Positions 23,701 through 30,845 of a stretch of 30,845 nt of DNA are shown here, in pieces. The position numbers and the translations under genes are program-made. Position 1 is the stretch's first letter, and the number at the start of each line of letters is the position of its first letter. Source of the DNA: Chloroflexota bacterium (GTDB taxonomy: Bacteria; Chloroflexota; Anaerolineae; Aggregatilineales; UBA2796). The DNA lies in NCBI GenBank assembly GCA_017743585.1, contig JAGHYP010000004.1, positions 1 through 30,845 of the forward strand, read 5' to 3'. A model generated the notes under the pieces. The model was not told the origin of the DNA, searched no databases, and was given only the letters and a program-made list of their open reading frames with translations.

Positions 23701-24579
23701 CTACCGACCTGTCAGCTCCCGATACTCGCGGCGGTTGATCAAGCCTGCTTGCAGGGCTGCCTCAGGATTGTTGCGCACGTAGTATTGCAAGGCTTGGATA
23801 GCCCGATGCGTCGGCGGGTAGGTTTCGAGGAGCGTTTTGAGCCATTCGACAACGGCAGGCTCGATTGGGATCATCACTTCAAGGTACTCCACGCCTGCGG
23901 CGAGGAAGTATTCGCTGACCTCATCTTGGTCGCCGACGAGCGCGATCATCCGGTCAAGCACGGCGCGCCAATCGCGCACATCGTGCAGGTAAGAGAGCAA
24001 GCGCAGCGCGTGGTAGCTGACGCCTACATCAGGGTCGTGGATCAGGCGGCGCGCTGTATCTGCGATCTCGCGCGGCAAGCCGCGTCGCGAGGTGCGCCCC
24101 GTGTCGCGCAGCAAGGCGTATTTCACTTCAGGCAGCTCAGTTGGCAGCAATAGAATTTGATTGACCAGCGCTGAGGCCTCGTCGAAGTAGCCGTCAATCA
24201 TAGCGTAGAGAATTTGGAAGTTCTCTGCCGCGTTGATGCGCATTGCAGGATCAGGATGGTGCAGCAATTTCAGCATCAAGCGATGATTGCGGCGCTGCGA
24301 GGCGATCTCTATCACGTTCAGCGGGTATTCAGCGCGGCTGTTGCGCGCTAGAGGCATCAGCCAATGCTCGGCGACCAAGCCTTCAATCTGCTCAACGGGC
24401 AGCACAGTGTGCAAATTGGCTTGTTTGGCTTCGCGCACCACTTCGCGCAGGTAGCTCTCAGGATCGTTGCGCAGCCTTGCCGATTGACGCTTGTGATTGG
24501 CGATGTTCTCCAGCTTCCGCTTGAAGTCTTCGGGAATCATAGGCGCTATGCGATGTTCATAAGAGGCGATCATGTTCAT
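23701..24579 (-). CDS. HEAT-like helical-repeat protein of unknown function
   Basis: A 292-aa soluble, almost wholly helical protein. Paired helices separated by short Asp/Pro turns resemble HEAT/armadillo units, for example LLHHPDPAMRINAAENFQIL, LIHDPDVGVSYHALRLLSYL and MIALVGDQDEVSEYFLAAGV. Such proteins are usually scaffolds. I do not recognise a specific family. No Shine-Dalgarno precedes the ATG at 24579 or the next in-frame ATGs. The promoter at 24597-24625 would start the RNA only about 10 nt upstream, which suggests near-leaderless translation. Confidence 0.65.
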   Translation of the reverse strand: MNMIASYEHRIAPMIPEDFKRKLENIANHKRQSARLRNDPESYLREVVREAKQANLHTVLPVEQIEGLVAEHWLMPLARNSRAEYPLNVIEIASQRRNHRLMLKLLHHPDPAMRINAAENFQILYAMIDGYFDEASALVNQILLLPTELPEVKYALLRDTGRTSRRGLPREIADTARRLIHDPDVGVSYHALRLLSYLHDVRDWRAVLDRMIALVGDQDEVSEYFLAAGVEYLEVMIPIEPAVVEWLKTLLETYPPTHRAIQALQYYVRNNPEAALQAGLINRREYRELTGR

Positions 24580-24596
24580 GAGAAGTGATCTACACG

Positions 24597-24625
24597 ATCA
24601 TAAACGCGCTGTGAACACCTGACAA
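24597..24625 (-). promoter_or_regulatory. Promoter for the helical-repeat gene
   Basis: TTGTCA (24625-24620) and TATGAT (24602-24597) are 17 nt apart on the minus strand, in the 53-nt gap after dihydroorotase. Transcription should start near 24590, so the gene need not depend on the pyrC transcript. Confidence 0.65.
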
Positions 24626-24632
24626 CGGCGGC

Positions 24633-25706
24633 TCAGCGAGCGGCGGCGAGGTTGCGCCCAGCCCCCGCCACAGCGTAGCTGATGCCGCCGCGATAGACTT
24701 CGACGCCGCGCAATACGACCGCCTCGACGCGACCGCGCAACGTCCAGCCTTCAAAGGGCGTCCACGCGGCGCGCGAGAACATTTGCGCACCACGCGGCTG
24801 CCACACGACGTCGGTATCCACCTCAATCCAAGTCTGCTCAGGCTCGCGGATGCCGAACAAGCGGCGCGGATTGTGCGCCATGCGATCTAGCACGTCATCT
24901 AAGGTCAAGCGCCCCTCGTGGACAGCGGTCAGCATCAGCGCGAAGGATGTCTCTAGTCCGGGGAAGCCGGGCGGCGGCGAGTCGCTCTCTTTCTCGCAGA
25001 GCAAGTGCGGCGCGTGATCGCTGGCGATGCAATCAATATACGCCATATTCGCCCAGAGCGCCGCCTGATCGGCGGGCGTCGCTAGGCGCGGACGCACTTC
25101 AGCGCGTCCCTTGCCCAGTCGTGGCACGTCGGCAAGGCTCAAAAATAAGTGGTGCGGGCACACTTCGCAGGTGACGGCGATGCCGCGCTCTTTGGCGGCG
25201 CGGATCAGCGCGATCTCATCAGCGCGGCTGACGTGCGCGATATGCACGCTGCGATTCGCCAGATGCGCGCACAAGATCGCGCTAGCCACCATCTGACCTT
25301 CAGCGTGGCAGACGATCGGGCGATCTTTTGGGAAGCGCTCGAAATGCTCGCGCAGGGTTCGCAGATCGTCGGCGTCAATGCGCAGCGCCCCGAAGGTATC
25401 GTTCAGGTAGCATTTCAAGCCGCAGACGCGCGGCGCGAGCGCTGCGGCAGTTTCGATGTTCTGCGCGCACGCGCCGAGATAGATGCCGTAATCGCAGCAG
25501 GCGCGCTGCGCAGCCACTCGCTCGGCAAGCGCGAGGCTTTCTGAGTCGATCAGCGGCGGCTGCGTGTTCGGCATCGCCAGCACGGCTGTGATGCCGCCCG
25601 CCAGCGCAGCGCGCGTGCCGCTCTCAAAATCTTCTTTGTGTTCGCCGCCCGGCTCGCGCAGATGCACGTGAATATCTACCAAGCTGGGCAAGCGCAACCG
25701 TGCCAT
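24633..25706 (-). CDS. pyrC: Dihydroorotase, CAD-like type
   Basis: It closes carbamoyl aspartate to dihydroorotate in de novo pyrimidine synthesis. Metal ligands are visible: H13 and H15 in DIHVHLREPG, the carboxylated lysine K98 in GLKCYLNDTFG, histidines in PIVCHAEGQ and IAHVSRAD, and the catalytic aspartate in IASDHAPH. The stretches KCYLNDTFGALRID, VTCEVCPHHLFL, GFPGLETS and WTPFEGW closely follow the dihydroorotase domain of animal CAD as I remember it, more than the usual bacterial PyrC. The 357-aa length fits that domain alone. AAGGGG lies 9 nt ahead of the ATG at 25706. Other pyr genes are not in the window. Confidence 0.93.
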   Translation of the reverse strand: MARLRLPSLVDIHVHLREPGGEHKEDFESGTRAALAGGITAVLAMPNTQPPLIDSESLALAERVAAQRACCDYGIYLGACAQNIETAAALAPRVCGLKCYLNDTFGALRIDADDLRTLREHFERFPKDRPIVCHAEGQMVASAILCAHLANRSVHIAHVSRADEIALIRAAKERGIAVTCEVCPHHLFLSLADVPRLGKGRAEVRPRLATPADQAALWANMAYIDCIASDHAPHLLCEKESDSPPPGFPGLETSFALMLTAVHEGRLTLDDVLDRMAHNPRRLFGIREPEQTWIEVDTDVVWQPRGAQMFSRAAWTPFEGWTLRGRVEAVVLRGVEVYRGGISYAVAGAGRNLAAAR

Positions 25707-25725
25707 GCTTGCGCGCCCCTTGCTG

Positions 25726-25836
25726 TCAAGCGCGGGCGGGGCGAGACGCCGCTGAAAGGCGGCGCTGAGCCATCAGAAGGCGAGCGACCAGCAGATGCTT
25801 CGCGCCGCTCCCGCTCTGTGAGCCTGCTTCCGCCAT
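25726..25836 (-). other. Short open frame in the pyrC leader
   Basis: An ATG at 25836 opens 36 codons ending 19 nt before the pyrC start. No Shine-Dalgarno is visible. It could be a leader peptide or chance. Confidence 0.2.
25747..25764 (-). other. Hairpin in the pyrC leader
   Basis: CGCCGC and GCGGCG form a 6-bp all-GC stem with a 6-nt loop, 40 nt before the pyrC start. No T-run follows, so it is not an ordinary terminator. I could not find the PyrR-binding consensus nearby. Confidence 0.35.
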
Positions 25837-25873
25837 ACGCCCGCGTTCGTTTGCGTGAAAGCCTGTGGCAGTT

Positions 25874-25888
25874 GCGTTATTCTAACGC
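25874..25888 (-). promoter_or_regulatory. Dyad centred on a candidate -10 box for pyrC
   Basis: GCGTTA-ttc-TAACGC is a perfect 6+6 inverted repeat. On the minus strand it contains TAGAAT (25884-25879), a good -10 hexamer, with a poor -35. If used, it gives pyrC a leader of about 165 nt. The rest of 25707-25939 shows no gene on either strand that I can support. Confidence 0.35.
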
Positions 25889-25939
25889 GCGGCGCGCTCT
25901 TGAGCCACTTGGGAACTTTTCGCGCAGCCGCTGAGTCTA

Positions 25940-25967
25940 TTGACGTAGAGTTGCGACCTAAGACAAT
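25940..25967 (+). promoter_or_regulatory. Promoter for the alpha-2-macroglobulin gene
   Basis: TTGACG (25940-25945), a 16-nt spacer and GACAAT (25962-25967) precede the start codon by about 22 nt. Confidence 0.55.
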
Positions 25968-25989
25968 GCCCGCACAGGAGAAATCTGCT

Positions 25990-28900
25990 ATGCCCTCTCT
26001 CGCTTTGCTGCGCCGTGCGCTATTGACGGCGCTGGCGCTCAGCCTGATACTCACCAGCATGAACGCCAAGTTACATGCGCAAACTGATCTCGGCGCGCCG
26101 CGCGTTGTGGCCAGCGCGCCCGCGCAACGCGAGATCGCCTCGCCGACCAGCATCGTGCAAATCGTGTTCGATCAGCCAATGGATCGCGCCAGCGTCGAGT
26201 CAGCTTTCGTGATCGATCCGCCCGTGAACGGCGCGCTGCGCTGGACAGACGACCAAACCATGACGTTCACGCCCGCGTCTCCATTGCCGCGCGGCACGCT
26301 TTACACTGTGCAAATCGGCACGGCGGCGCGCTCAGCGCGAGGCATCGCGCTTGAAGAGCGCTTCCGCCTGAACTTCCAGATCGCGCCGAATTTGAGTGTG
26401 AATCAGGTCATCCCCGCGCCAAACACTGAGAACGTCGCCACAAACGCCACCATCACGGTCATTTTCGACCGCCCCGTTGTGCCGCTGGCAGTCACGGGCG
26501 CGCAAGCCGACCTGCCACAGCCGCTCAGCTTCGAGCCGCCGCTGGAAGGCACAGGCGCGTGGATCGGCACGGCTATCTACCAGTTCACGCCGAAGCGCGG
26601 CCTGAACGGCGGCACGCTTTACACGGCGACGGTCAGCGGCGACCTGACCGATCTCGACGGCAGCGCGCTCGGCAGGCCCTACAAATGGCAATTCCGCACT
26701 GTCGCGCCGCAGATTCTGAGCGTCTCGCCGCAGGGCGACTCAGTCCGCTTGGAAAGCGAGATCGAAGTCCGCTTCAATCAGGCGATGGATGAAGCGAGCT
26801 TGCGCGAGGCGTTCACGCTGCGCAACGCGGCGAATGGCGCCAACGTGGCAGGCGTGCTGAAGCTGGAAGCAGATGGCGCGCTATTGCGCTTCAAGCCCGC
26901 CGCGCCGCTCGCGCTAGATACGCCTTACCAAGTCAGCATCAGCGCGGCAGCGCGCAGCGCCAACGGCGAGGCAGTCCTCAGCAATCCGCAGACCTTCACC
27001 TTCCGCACGTTGCCACCTCCGCGCGTGCTGAGCAGCTACCCCGCCGACGGCGAGCGCGACGTCTTCCCATCGCGCGGCGTCAACATCACTTACAACACGC
27101 TGATGGATCAGGCGAGCTTCCGCGGGCGCGTCAGCGTTGAGCCAAAGCCTGATGAACTCAGTCTGACCGTCATCGGCACGAGCGTGTACCTGAATTTCCC
27201 GATGCAGCCTGAGACGGATTACACGATCACGATCGCGGCGGGCGTCGCGGATATCTACGGCAACCCTGTGAACGAGCCGTTTGTGCTGCGCTTCCGCACC
27301 GCGCCGACCGAGCCACGACTGAACTTGCCTTTCCGCGATTGGATCAACCTCACCAACGCTTACCGTCCTCAGACGAGCTTCCCTGCGCTCACGCTGAACT
27401 TGAGCGCGCTCGAGCTGCAGCTGGCGCAACTGACGCCAGAAGAGCTGATCGCGCTCAGCGGCACCACATACTATCCCGACTGGCGCGATTACCGCCCGCC
27501 GCGCCCGATGCGCGAATGGCAGCAGCCGATCCAAGCTGTGCGCAACCGCTTCGTGCGCACTGACGTCCAGCTGGCCGAAGATGGCGGCAAGCTGCCGCAA
27601 GGCCTCTATTACATCGAGCTGTTCGCGCCTGAATTCCGCCGCCTCTTGATGCCGAACATCCGAGAGCCGCAGAGATACGTCCTCGCTGTGGTCACGGCGA
27701 ACCTGACCGTGAAACAGACGCCGAAGGCGCTTCACGTCTGGGCGCACGATCTCGCCACAGGCGCGCCGCTCGCCGATCAGCCGATCAGTCTGTATCACTT
27801 GGGGCGCAAAATCGCTGAAGGGCGCACAGACGCCGAAGGCAACGCGATATTCGCCATGCCGCCAAAGCCTGACTCGTACATCGGCTATTGGCTCATCCTG
27901 CAGAGCGAGCGCGCTTTCAGCATCGCCAACACGAATTGGCACGGCAGCGACTTCGAGCCATACGCCTTCGACGTGCAGCCTGATTCCCAGCCCGTCAAGG
28001 CGGTCATCTATCTCTACACAGACCAGCCGGTCTATCGCCCTGCGCGCCCTGTGTATCTGCGCGGGATTGTGCGCTTGCAGGACGACGTGACGTTCAGCGT
28101 GCCGCAAAATGAGCCGATCCAAGTCACGATCACTGACCCAGAAGGGCGCGAGGTCTACGGGCAAGCGCTGACCTTGAACGAGTACGGGGCGTTCAGCGCG
28201 CAGTACGTCCTGCCGCAGGAGACGCCGCTCGGCAGCTACAGCATTCGCGCGCGCTTCCGCGATCAGGAAGGCTACTTGAGCTTCAGGGTCGCTGAGTTCC
28301 GCCCGCCCGAATTCTTGACAACCGTCAAGGCGGCTGAGGAGCGCTACGCGGATAGCGACCTGATCGAGGCCACGATTGAGGCGAAGTTCCTATTCGGCGG
28401 CGGCGTGAGCGGCGCTGCTGTGCAGTGGAAAGCAGTGGCAGATGCGGATTTCTTCGGCATTCCGCGCGATCCGCGCCTGCTGTTCGGCAGCGAGTTCATC
28501 GGCGGCTATAACAGTTTTCAGCGCGTGGTGGCGCAGGGCAGCGGCACGCTCGATCTCTTGGGCAGGCTCGAGATTCGCTTCCCCGCCGATCTAGGCGAGC
28601 AAAAGATCGTGCAACGCTTCACTATCGAAGCAACCGTGACCGATATCTCGAATCAGAGCATCAGCGGGCGCGCCACAGTGACTGTTTTCCCCGCTACAGT
28701 GCTGGTCGGGCTGAAGCCTGAGACGTATATCGGCGTTGCGGGGCAGCCGCAGCGCGTGGAGATCGCCACCACTGACTGGGACGGGGCGCCTGTGCCTGAG
28801 CAGCCTGTCACGGTCAAGGTGACCGAGATCGCATGGCGGCAGGATCCAGGCACGTTCGAGTGGATGCAGCAACGCACGCTGGTCAAAGAGACGCGCTTGG

Positions 28901-30845
28901 TCACGGACTCAGAAGGCAAGGCGCTCTTCGAGTTCACGCCTGAGCGCGGCGGTTCGTTTGAGATCAGCGCCGAGACGCGCGATCCGCGCGAGCGCGTGGC
29001 GAGCAGCCGCTTCACGCTCTGGGTGCAAGGCAAAGATGCCATCCAATGGCGGCGGGATGACCAGCGCTTGCAATTGGTGGCAGATCGCAAGGACGCCTAT
29101 CAACCCGGCGAGAGGGCGCGCGTCTTGATCGTCTCGCCGTTCGAAGAGCAGGTCATCGCCTTGATCACGGTCGAGCGCGCCACCATCATGAAGCAGACGA
29201 CCGTCACTTTTGTGGGCAGCTACACTTACGAGCTGCCGATTGAAGCGGTTCACGCGCCGAATGTGTACGTCTCGGTTGTGCTGTTGCGCCCCGGCGGCGC
29301 GGATGCCGCGCTAGTGCCAACGCTGCGCTATGGCTTGCTCAACTTGAGCGTGGCAGTCCAGCAGCGGCTCAAGATCGTCGCGACGCCTTCCGAGAAACTG
29401 GCTGAGCCGAATAAGACGGTCAGCTTTGCGCTGCGCGTGACCGATCTGCGCGGCGAGCCTGTGCAAGCTGAGCTCGGCGTCGCGCTGACCGATTTGGCTG
29501 CGCTGAGCGTCGGCGCGCCGAACAGCTTGCCGATCTTTGACGCATTTTGGAGTCAGCGCGGCTTAGCTGTCATCACGCTCGCCGCGCTCAATCGCCTGAT
29601 TGACGGCGTCGTGCCGCAAGGCGATATCGCTCAGGCTGAAGTGATCATGATGATGGCGCGCGGCGGCGTCGGAGAGCCGTTTCGCGCTGCGCCGCCCGGC
29701 GTCGCTGAGGAAGGCGGCGCGGATGCCGAGCGCGGCAAGTCAGCGGCGCTGCCCGAAGTCCGAACTGACTTCGTAGATACGCCGCTGTGGCTGCCGAGCG
29801 TGATCACTGCGGCTGACGGCACGGCGCAGGTCTCGGTCACCTTGCCCGACAATCTGACCACGTGGCGTCTGGACGTGCGCGGCATCTCTGCGCAGACCTT
29901 CGTCGGCGATACAGTGCTGGAGATCATCTCGACCAAGCCGCTCTTGGTGCGTCCTGCCACGCCGCGCTTCTTCACGGTCGGCGACGAGGCAGAGCTAGCT
30001 GTGGTGGTCAACAACAACACGGATAGCGACCTCGAGACAACAGTCAGTTTGATCGCAAAAGGCGTCACGCTGCGGACCGCCGCGCAGCAAGTGGTGAACG
30101 TGCCTGCCAATGGTCGCGTCCGCGTGGCATGGCTCGCCGTCGTCGACGATGTCGAGGCGGTCGATCTGACCTTCAGCGCAGTCAGCGGTCGGTTCAGCGA
30201 TGCCAGCAAGCCCGCCGTCGGCCTAGGCGAGCAGCGCTTGCTGCCCGTCTACCGCTACTTGGCGCCTGACTACAATGCGACAGCAGGCAGCCTGCGCCAG
30301 CCGAGCAGCCGCACAGAAGGCATCCTCGTGCCGAGCGCTGCGCTGGCGCCAGCGGGCGCGCTGACTGTGCGGCTCAGCCCATCGCTGGCAGCCGCCACTT
30401 TGGATACGTTGCGCGCGCTTAAGAACTTCCCATATCAATGCACTGAGCAGACCGTCTCGCGCTTCTTGCCGAACGCGGTCACCTATCGCACGTTGCAACG
30501 GCTCGGCTTGGCGGATGACAAATTGCGCGCCGACCTAGAAAAAGCGCTGCGCGAGGCGCTCGCTCAGCTCAGCCGCGAGCAACGCGCTGACGGCGGCTGG
30601 GGCTGGTATTACAACGAAGAATCCGACACGTTGGTGACCGCCTACGCGCTGCTCGGCTTGCTCGAGGCGCGCGACGCCGACCTGAGCGTGCCGAGCGAGA
30701 TGCTCAATCGCGCGGTGGCGTTTTTGCAGGCGCGCTTGCCGCGCTTTGAGCAGAACACGCCTGAGTGGGAGCTGAATCGCGGCGCGTTTGTCTTATACGT
30801 GCTGGCGCGCTCAGGCAACACAAACCCTGTCTCTTATACACATCT
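25990..30845 (+). CDS. Bacterial alpha-2-macroglobulin, 3' end missing
   Basis: A protease-trapping surface protein; about 1,612 residues are present up to 30826 and the frame is still open at the contig end. The start ATG has AGGAG 9 nt upstream. A signal peptide ends around LHA (residue 27) with no lipobox. Four Ig-like Big_5 domains follow (about residues 30-440), each with a V/I-x-F-D/N-x-x-M-D-like strand (VFDQPMDRAS, RFNQAMDEAS, TYNTLMDQAS). Macroglobulin MG-type domains come next, then a low-complexity bait-like segment (about 1217-1260), the A2M domain beginning TPLWLPSVITAADGTAQVS, and the thioester motif CTEQ at 1484-1487. A helical thioester-domain toroid (GGWGWYYNEESDT) follows. 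The receptor-binding-like C-terminus is lost. The last 19 bases are adapter, so codons after 30826 are not real. Confidence 0.93.
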   Translation, partial: MPSLALLRRALLTALALSLILTSMNAKLHAQTDLGAPRVVASAPAQREIASPTSIVQIVFDQPMDRASVESAFVIDPPVNGALRWTDDQTMTFTPASPLPRGTLYTVQIGTAARSARGIALEERFRLNFQIAPNLSVNQVIPAPNTENVATNATITVIFDRPVVPLAVTGAQADLPQPLSFEPPLEGTGAWIGTAIYQFTPKRGLNGGTLYTATVSGDLTDLDGSALGRPYKWQFRTVAPQILSVSPQGDSVRLESEIEVRFNQAMDEASLREAFTLRNAANGANVAGVLKLEADGALLRFKPAAPLALDTPYQVSISAAARSANGEAVLSNPQTFTFRTLPPPRVLSSYPADGERDVFPSRGVNITYNTLMDQASFRGRVSVEPKPDELSLTVIGTSVYLNFPMQPETDYTITIAAGVADIYGNPVNEPFVLRFRTAPTEPRLNLPFRDWINLTNAYRPQTSFPALTLNLSALELQLAQLTPEELIALSGTTYYPDWRDYRPPRPMREWQQPIQAVRNRFVRTDVQLAEDGGKLPQGLYYIELFAPEFRRLLMPNIREPQRYVLAVVTANLTVKQTPKALHVWAHDLATGAPLADQPISLYHLGRKIAEGRTDAEGNAIFAMPPKPDSYIGYWLILQSERAFSIANTNWHGSDFEPYAFDVQPDSQPVKAVIYLYTDQPVYRPARPVYLRGIVRLQDDVTFSVPQNEPIQVTITDPEGREVYGQALTLNEYGAFSAQYVLPQETPLGSYSIRARFRDQEGYLSFRVAEFRPPEFLTTVKAAEERYADSDLIEATIEAKFLFGGGVSGAAVQWKAVADADFFGIPRDPRLLFGSEFIGGYNSFQRVVAQGSGTLDLLGRLEIRFPADLGEQKIVQRFTIEATVTDISNQSISGRATVTVFPATVLVGLKPETYIGVAGQPQRVEIATTDWDGAPVPEQPVTVKVTEIAWRQDPGTFEWMQQRTLVKETRLVTDSEGKALFEFTPERGGSFEISAETRDPRERVASSRFTLWVQGKDAIQWRRDDQRLQLVADRKDAYQPGERARVLIVSPFEEQVIALITVERATIMKQTTVTFVGSYTYELPIEAVHAPNVYVSVVLLRPGGADAALVPTLRYGLLNLSVAVQQRLKIVATPSEKLAEPNKTVSFALRVTDLRGEPVQAELGVALTDLAALSVGAPNSLPIFDAFWSQRGLAVITLAALNRLIDGVVPQGDIAQAEVIMMMARGGVGEPFRAAPPGVAEEGGADAERGKSAALPEVRTDFVDTPLWLPSVITAADGTAQVSVTLPDNLTTWRLDVRGISAQTFVGDTVLEIISTKPLLVRPATPRFFTVGDEAELAVVVNNNTDSDLETTVSLIAKGVTLRTAAQQVVNVPANGRVRVAWLAVVDDVEAVDLTFSAVSGRFSDASKPAVGLGEQRLLPVYRYLAPDYNATAGSLRQPSSRTEGILVPSAALAPAGALTVRLSPSLAAATLDTLRALKNFPYQCTEQTVSRFLPNAVTYRTLQRLGLADDKLRADLEKALREALAQLSREQRADGGWGWYYNEESDTLVTAYALLGLLEARDADLSVPSEMLNRAVAFLQARLPRFEQNTPEWELNRGAFVLYVLARSGNTNPVSYTH
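30827..30845. other. Nextera/Tn5 adapter sequence (library artefact)
   Basis: The final 19 bases read CTGTCTCTTATACACATCT, identical to the Nextera transposase read-through adapter (reverse complement of the Tn5 mosaic end). Their position at the extreme end of the window points to an untrimmed adapter carried into the assembly, not to a transposon. Confidence 0.95.

Noticed and set aside
26914..28164. 416-codon open frame on the minus strand inside the alpha-2-macroglobulin gene
   Set aside because: It is rich in Arg, Ala, Asp and Val with no recognisable domain and lies opposite a strongly supported gene; long antisense frames are expected in this GC-rich codon usage.
1..30826. Apparent over-abundance of GCCTG/CAGGC words (for example GCCTGA and TCAGGC) on both strands
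   Set aside because: It may reflect codon-pair preference. A count against a Markov background of the whole genome would be needed, and I cannot run it.
1..30826. CRISPR arrays, tRNA genes, phage or insertion-sequence genes
   Set aside because: No regularly spaced repeats, no tRNA-like cloverleaf, and no transposase, integrase or phage protein was recognised among the reading frames.
30827..30845. A real Tn5-type transposon end
   Set aside because: The 19 bases are exactly the commercial adapter, lie at the very end of the sequence, and no transposase gene is near.

Overview
The window looks like one assembled contig from a GC-rich bacterium, most likely a monoderm Chloroflexota of the Anaerolineae/Caldilineae type. 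This is inferred from gene content: LysM plus L,D-transpeptidase proteins, DUF4397 and WD40 exported proteins, a Thermus-like isocitrate dehydrogenase with a C-terminal extension, a GH57 enzyme and an alpha-2-macroglobulin with bacterial Ig-like domains. No 16S or other marker is present, so the phylum is not proven. The last 19 bases (30827-30845) exactly match the Nextera/Tn5 transposase adapter, so the genuine sequence ends at 30826. No tRNA, rRNA, CRISPR array, insertion sequence or phage gene was recognised.

Layout. 1-1622 (minus): an open frame running off the left edge, then NADP isocitrate dehydrogenase. 1698-1783: a compact divergent promoter region with a perfect 15-bp tandem repeat between the two -35 boxes. 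1829-5113 (plus): uracil phosphoribosyltransferase, a polytopic GT39-type glycosyltransferase and a DUF58 protein, all overlapping. 5094-7390 (minus): a small P-loop protein coupled by ATGA to a DUF4397-repeat lipoprotein. 7606-9882 (plus): an RNase H with an extra C-terminal domain, then an exported WD40 propeller closed by a clear intrinsic terminator. 10022-16274 (plus): triosephosphate isomerase, a degenerate M50-like membrane protein, a PspA-like coiled coil, a pseudo-receiver/GAF histidine kinase and a zinc amidase of PGRP type. 16271-18722 (minus): a GH57 enzyme, a collapsed CobW-family pseudogene and a conserved-looking unknown protein. 18853-21487 (plus): a zinc alcohol dehydrogenase, a LysM/YkuD transpeptidase and an unknown protein. 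21492-25706 (minus): prepilin peptidase, WD40 lipoprotein, helical-repeat protein and a CAD-like dihydroorotase. 25990-end (plus): a large alpha-2-macroglobulin, cut by the contig end.

How the genes work together. Much of the window concerns the cell envelope: peptidoglycan cutting and cross-linking, exported propellers and lipoproteins, a protease trap, and a PspA-like protein beside a sensor kinase and a membrane-protease homologue. Pyrimidine supply appears twice (salvage by upp, de novo synthesis by pyrC), and central metabolism is represented by icd and tpiA. The points most worth following are the CobW gene decaying through several independent lesions, the candidate envelope-stress cluster built on degenerate homologues (protease motif RELSR, receiver domain with Asn in place of Asp), and the repeat-bearing icd/upp promoter region.
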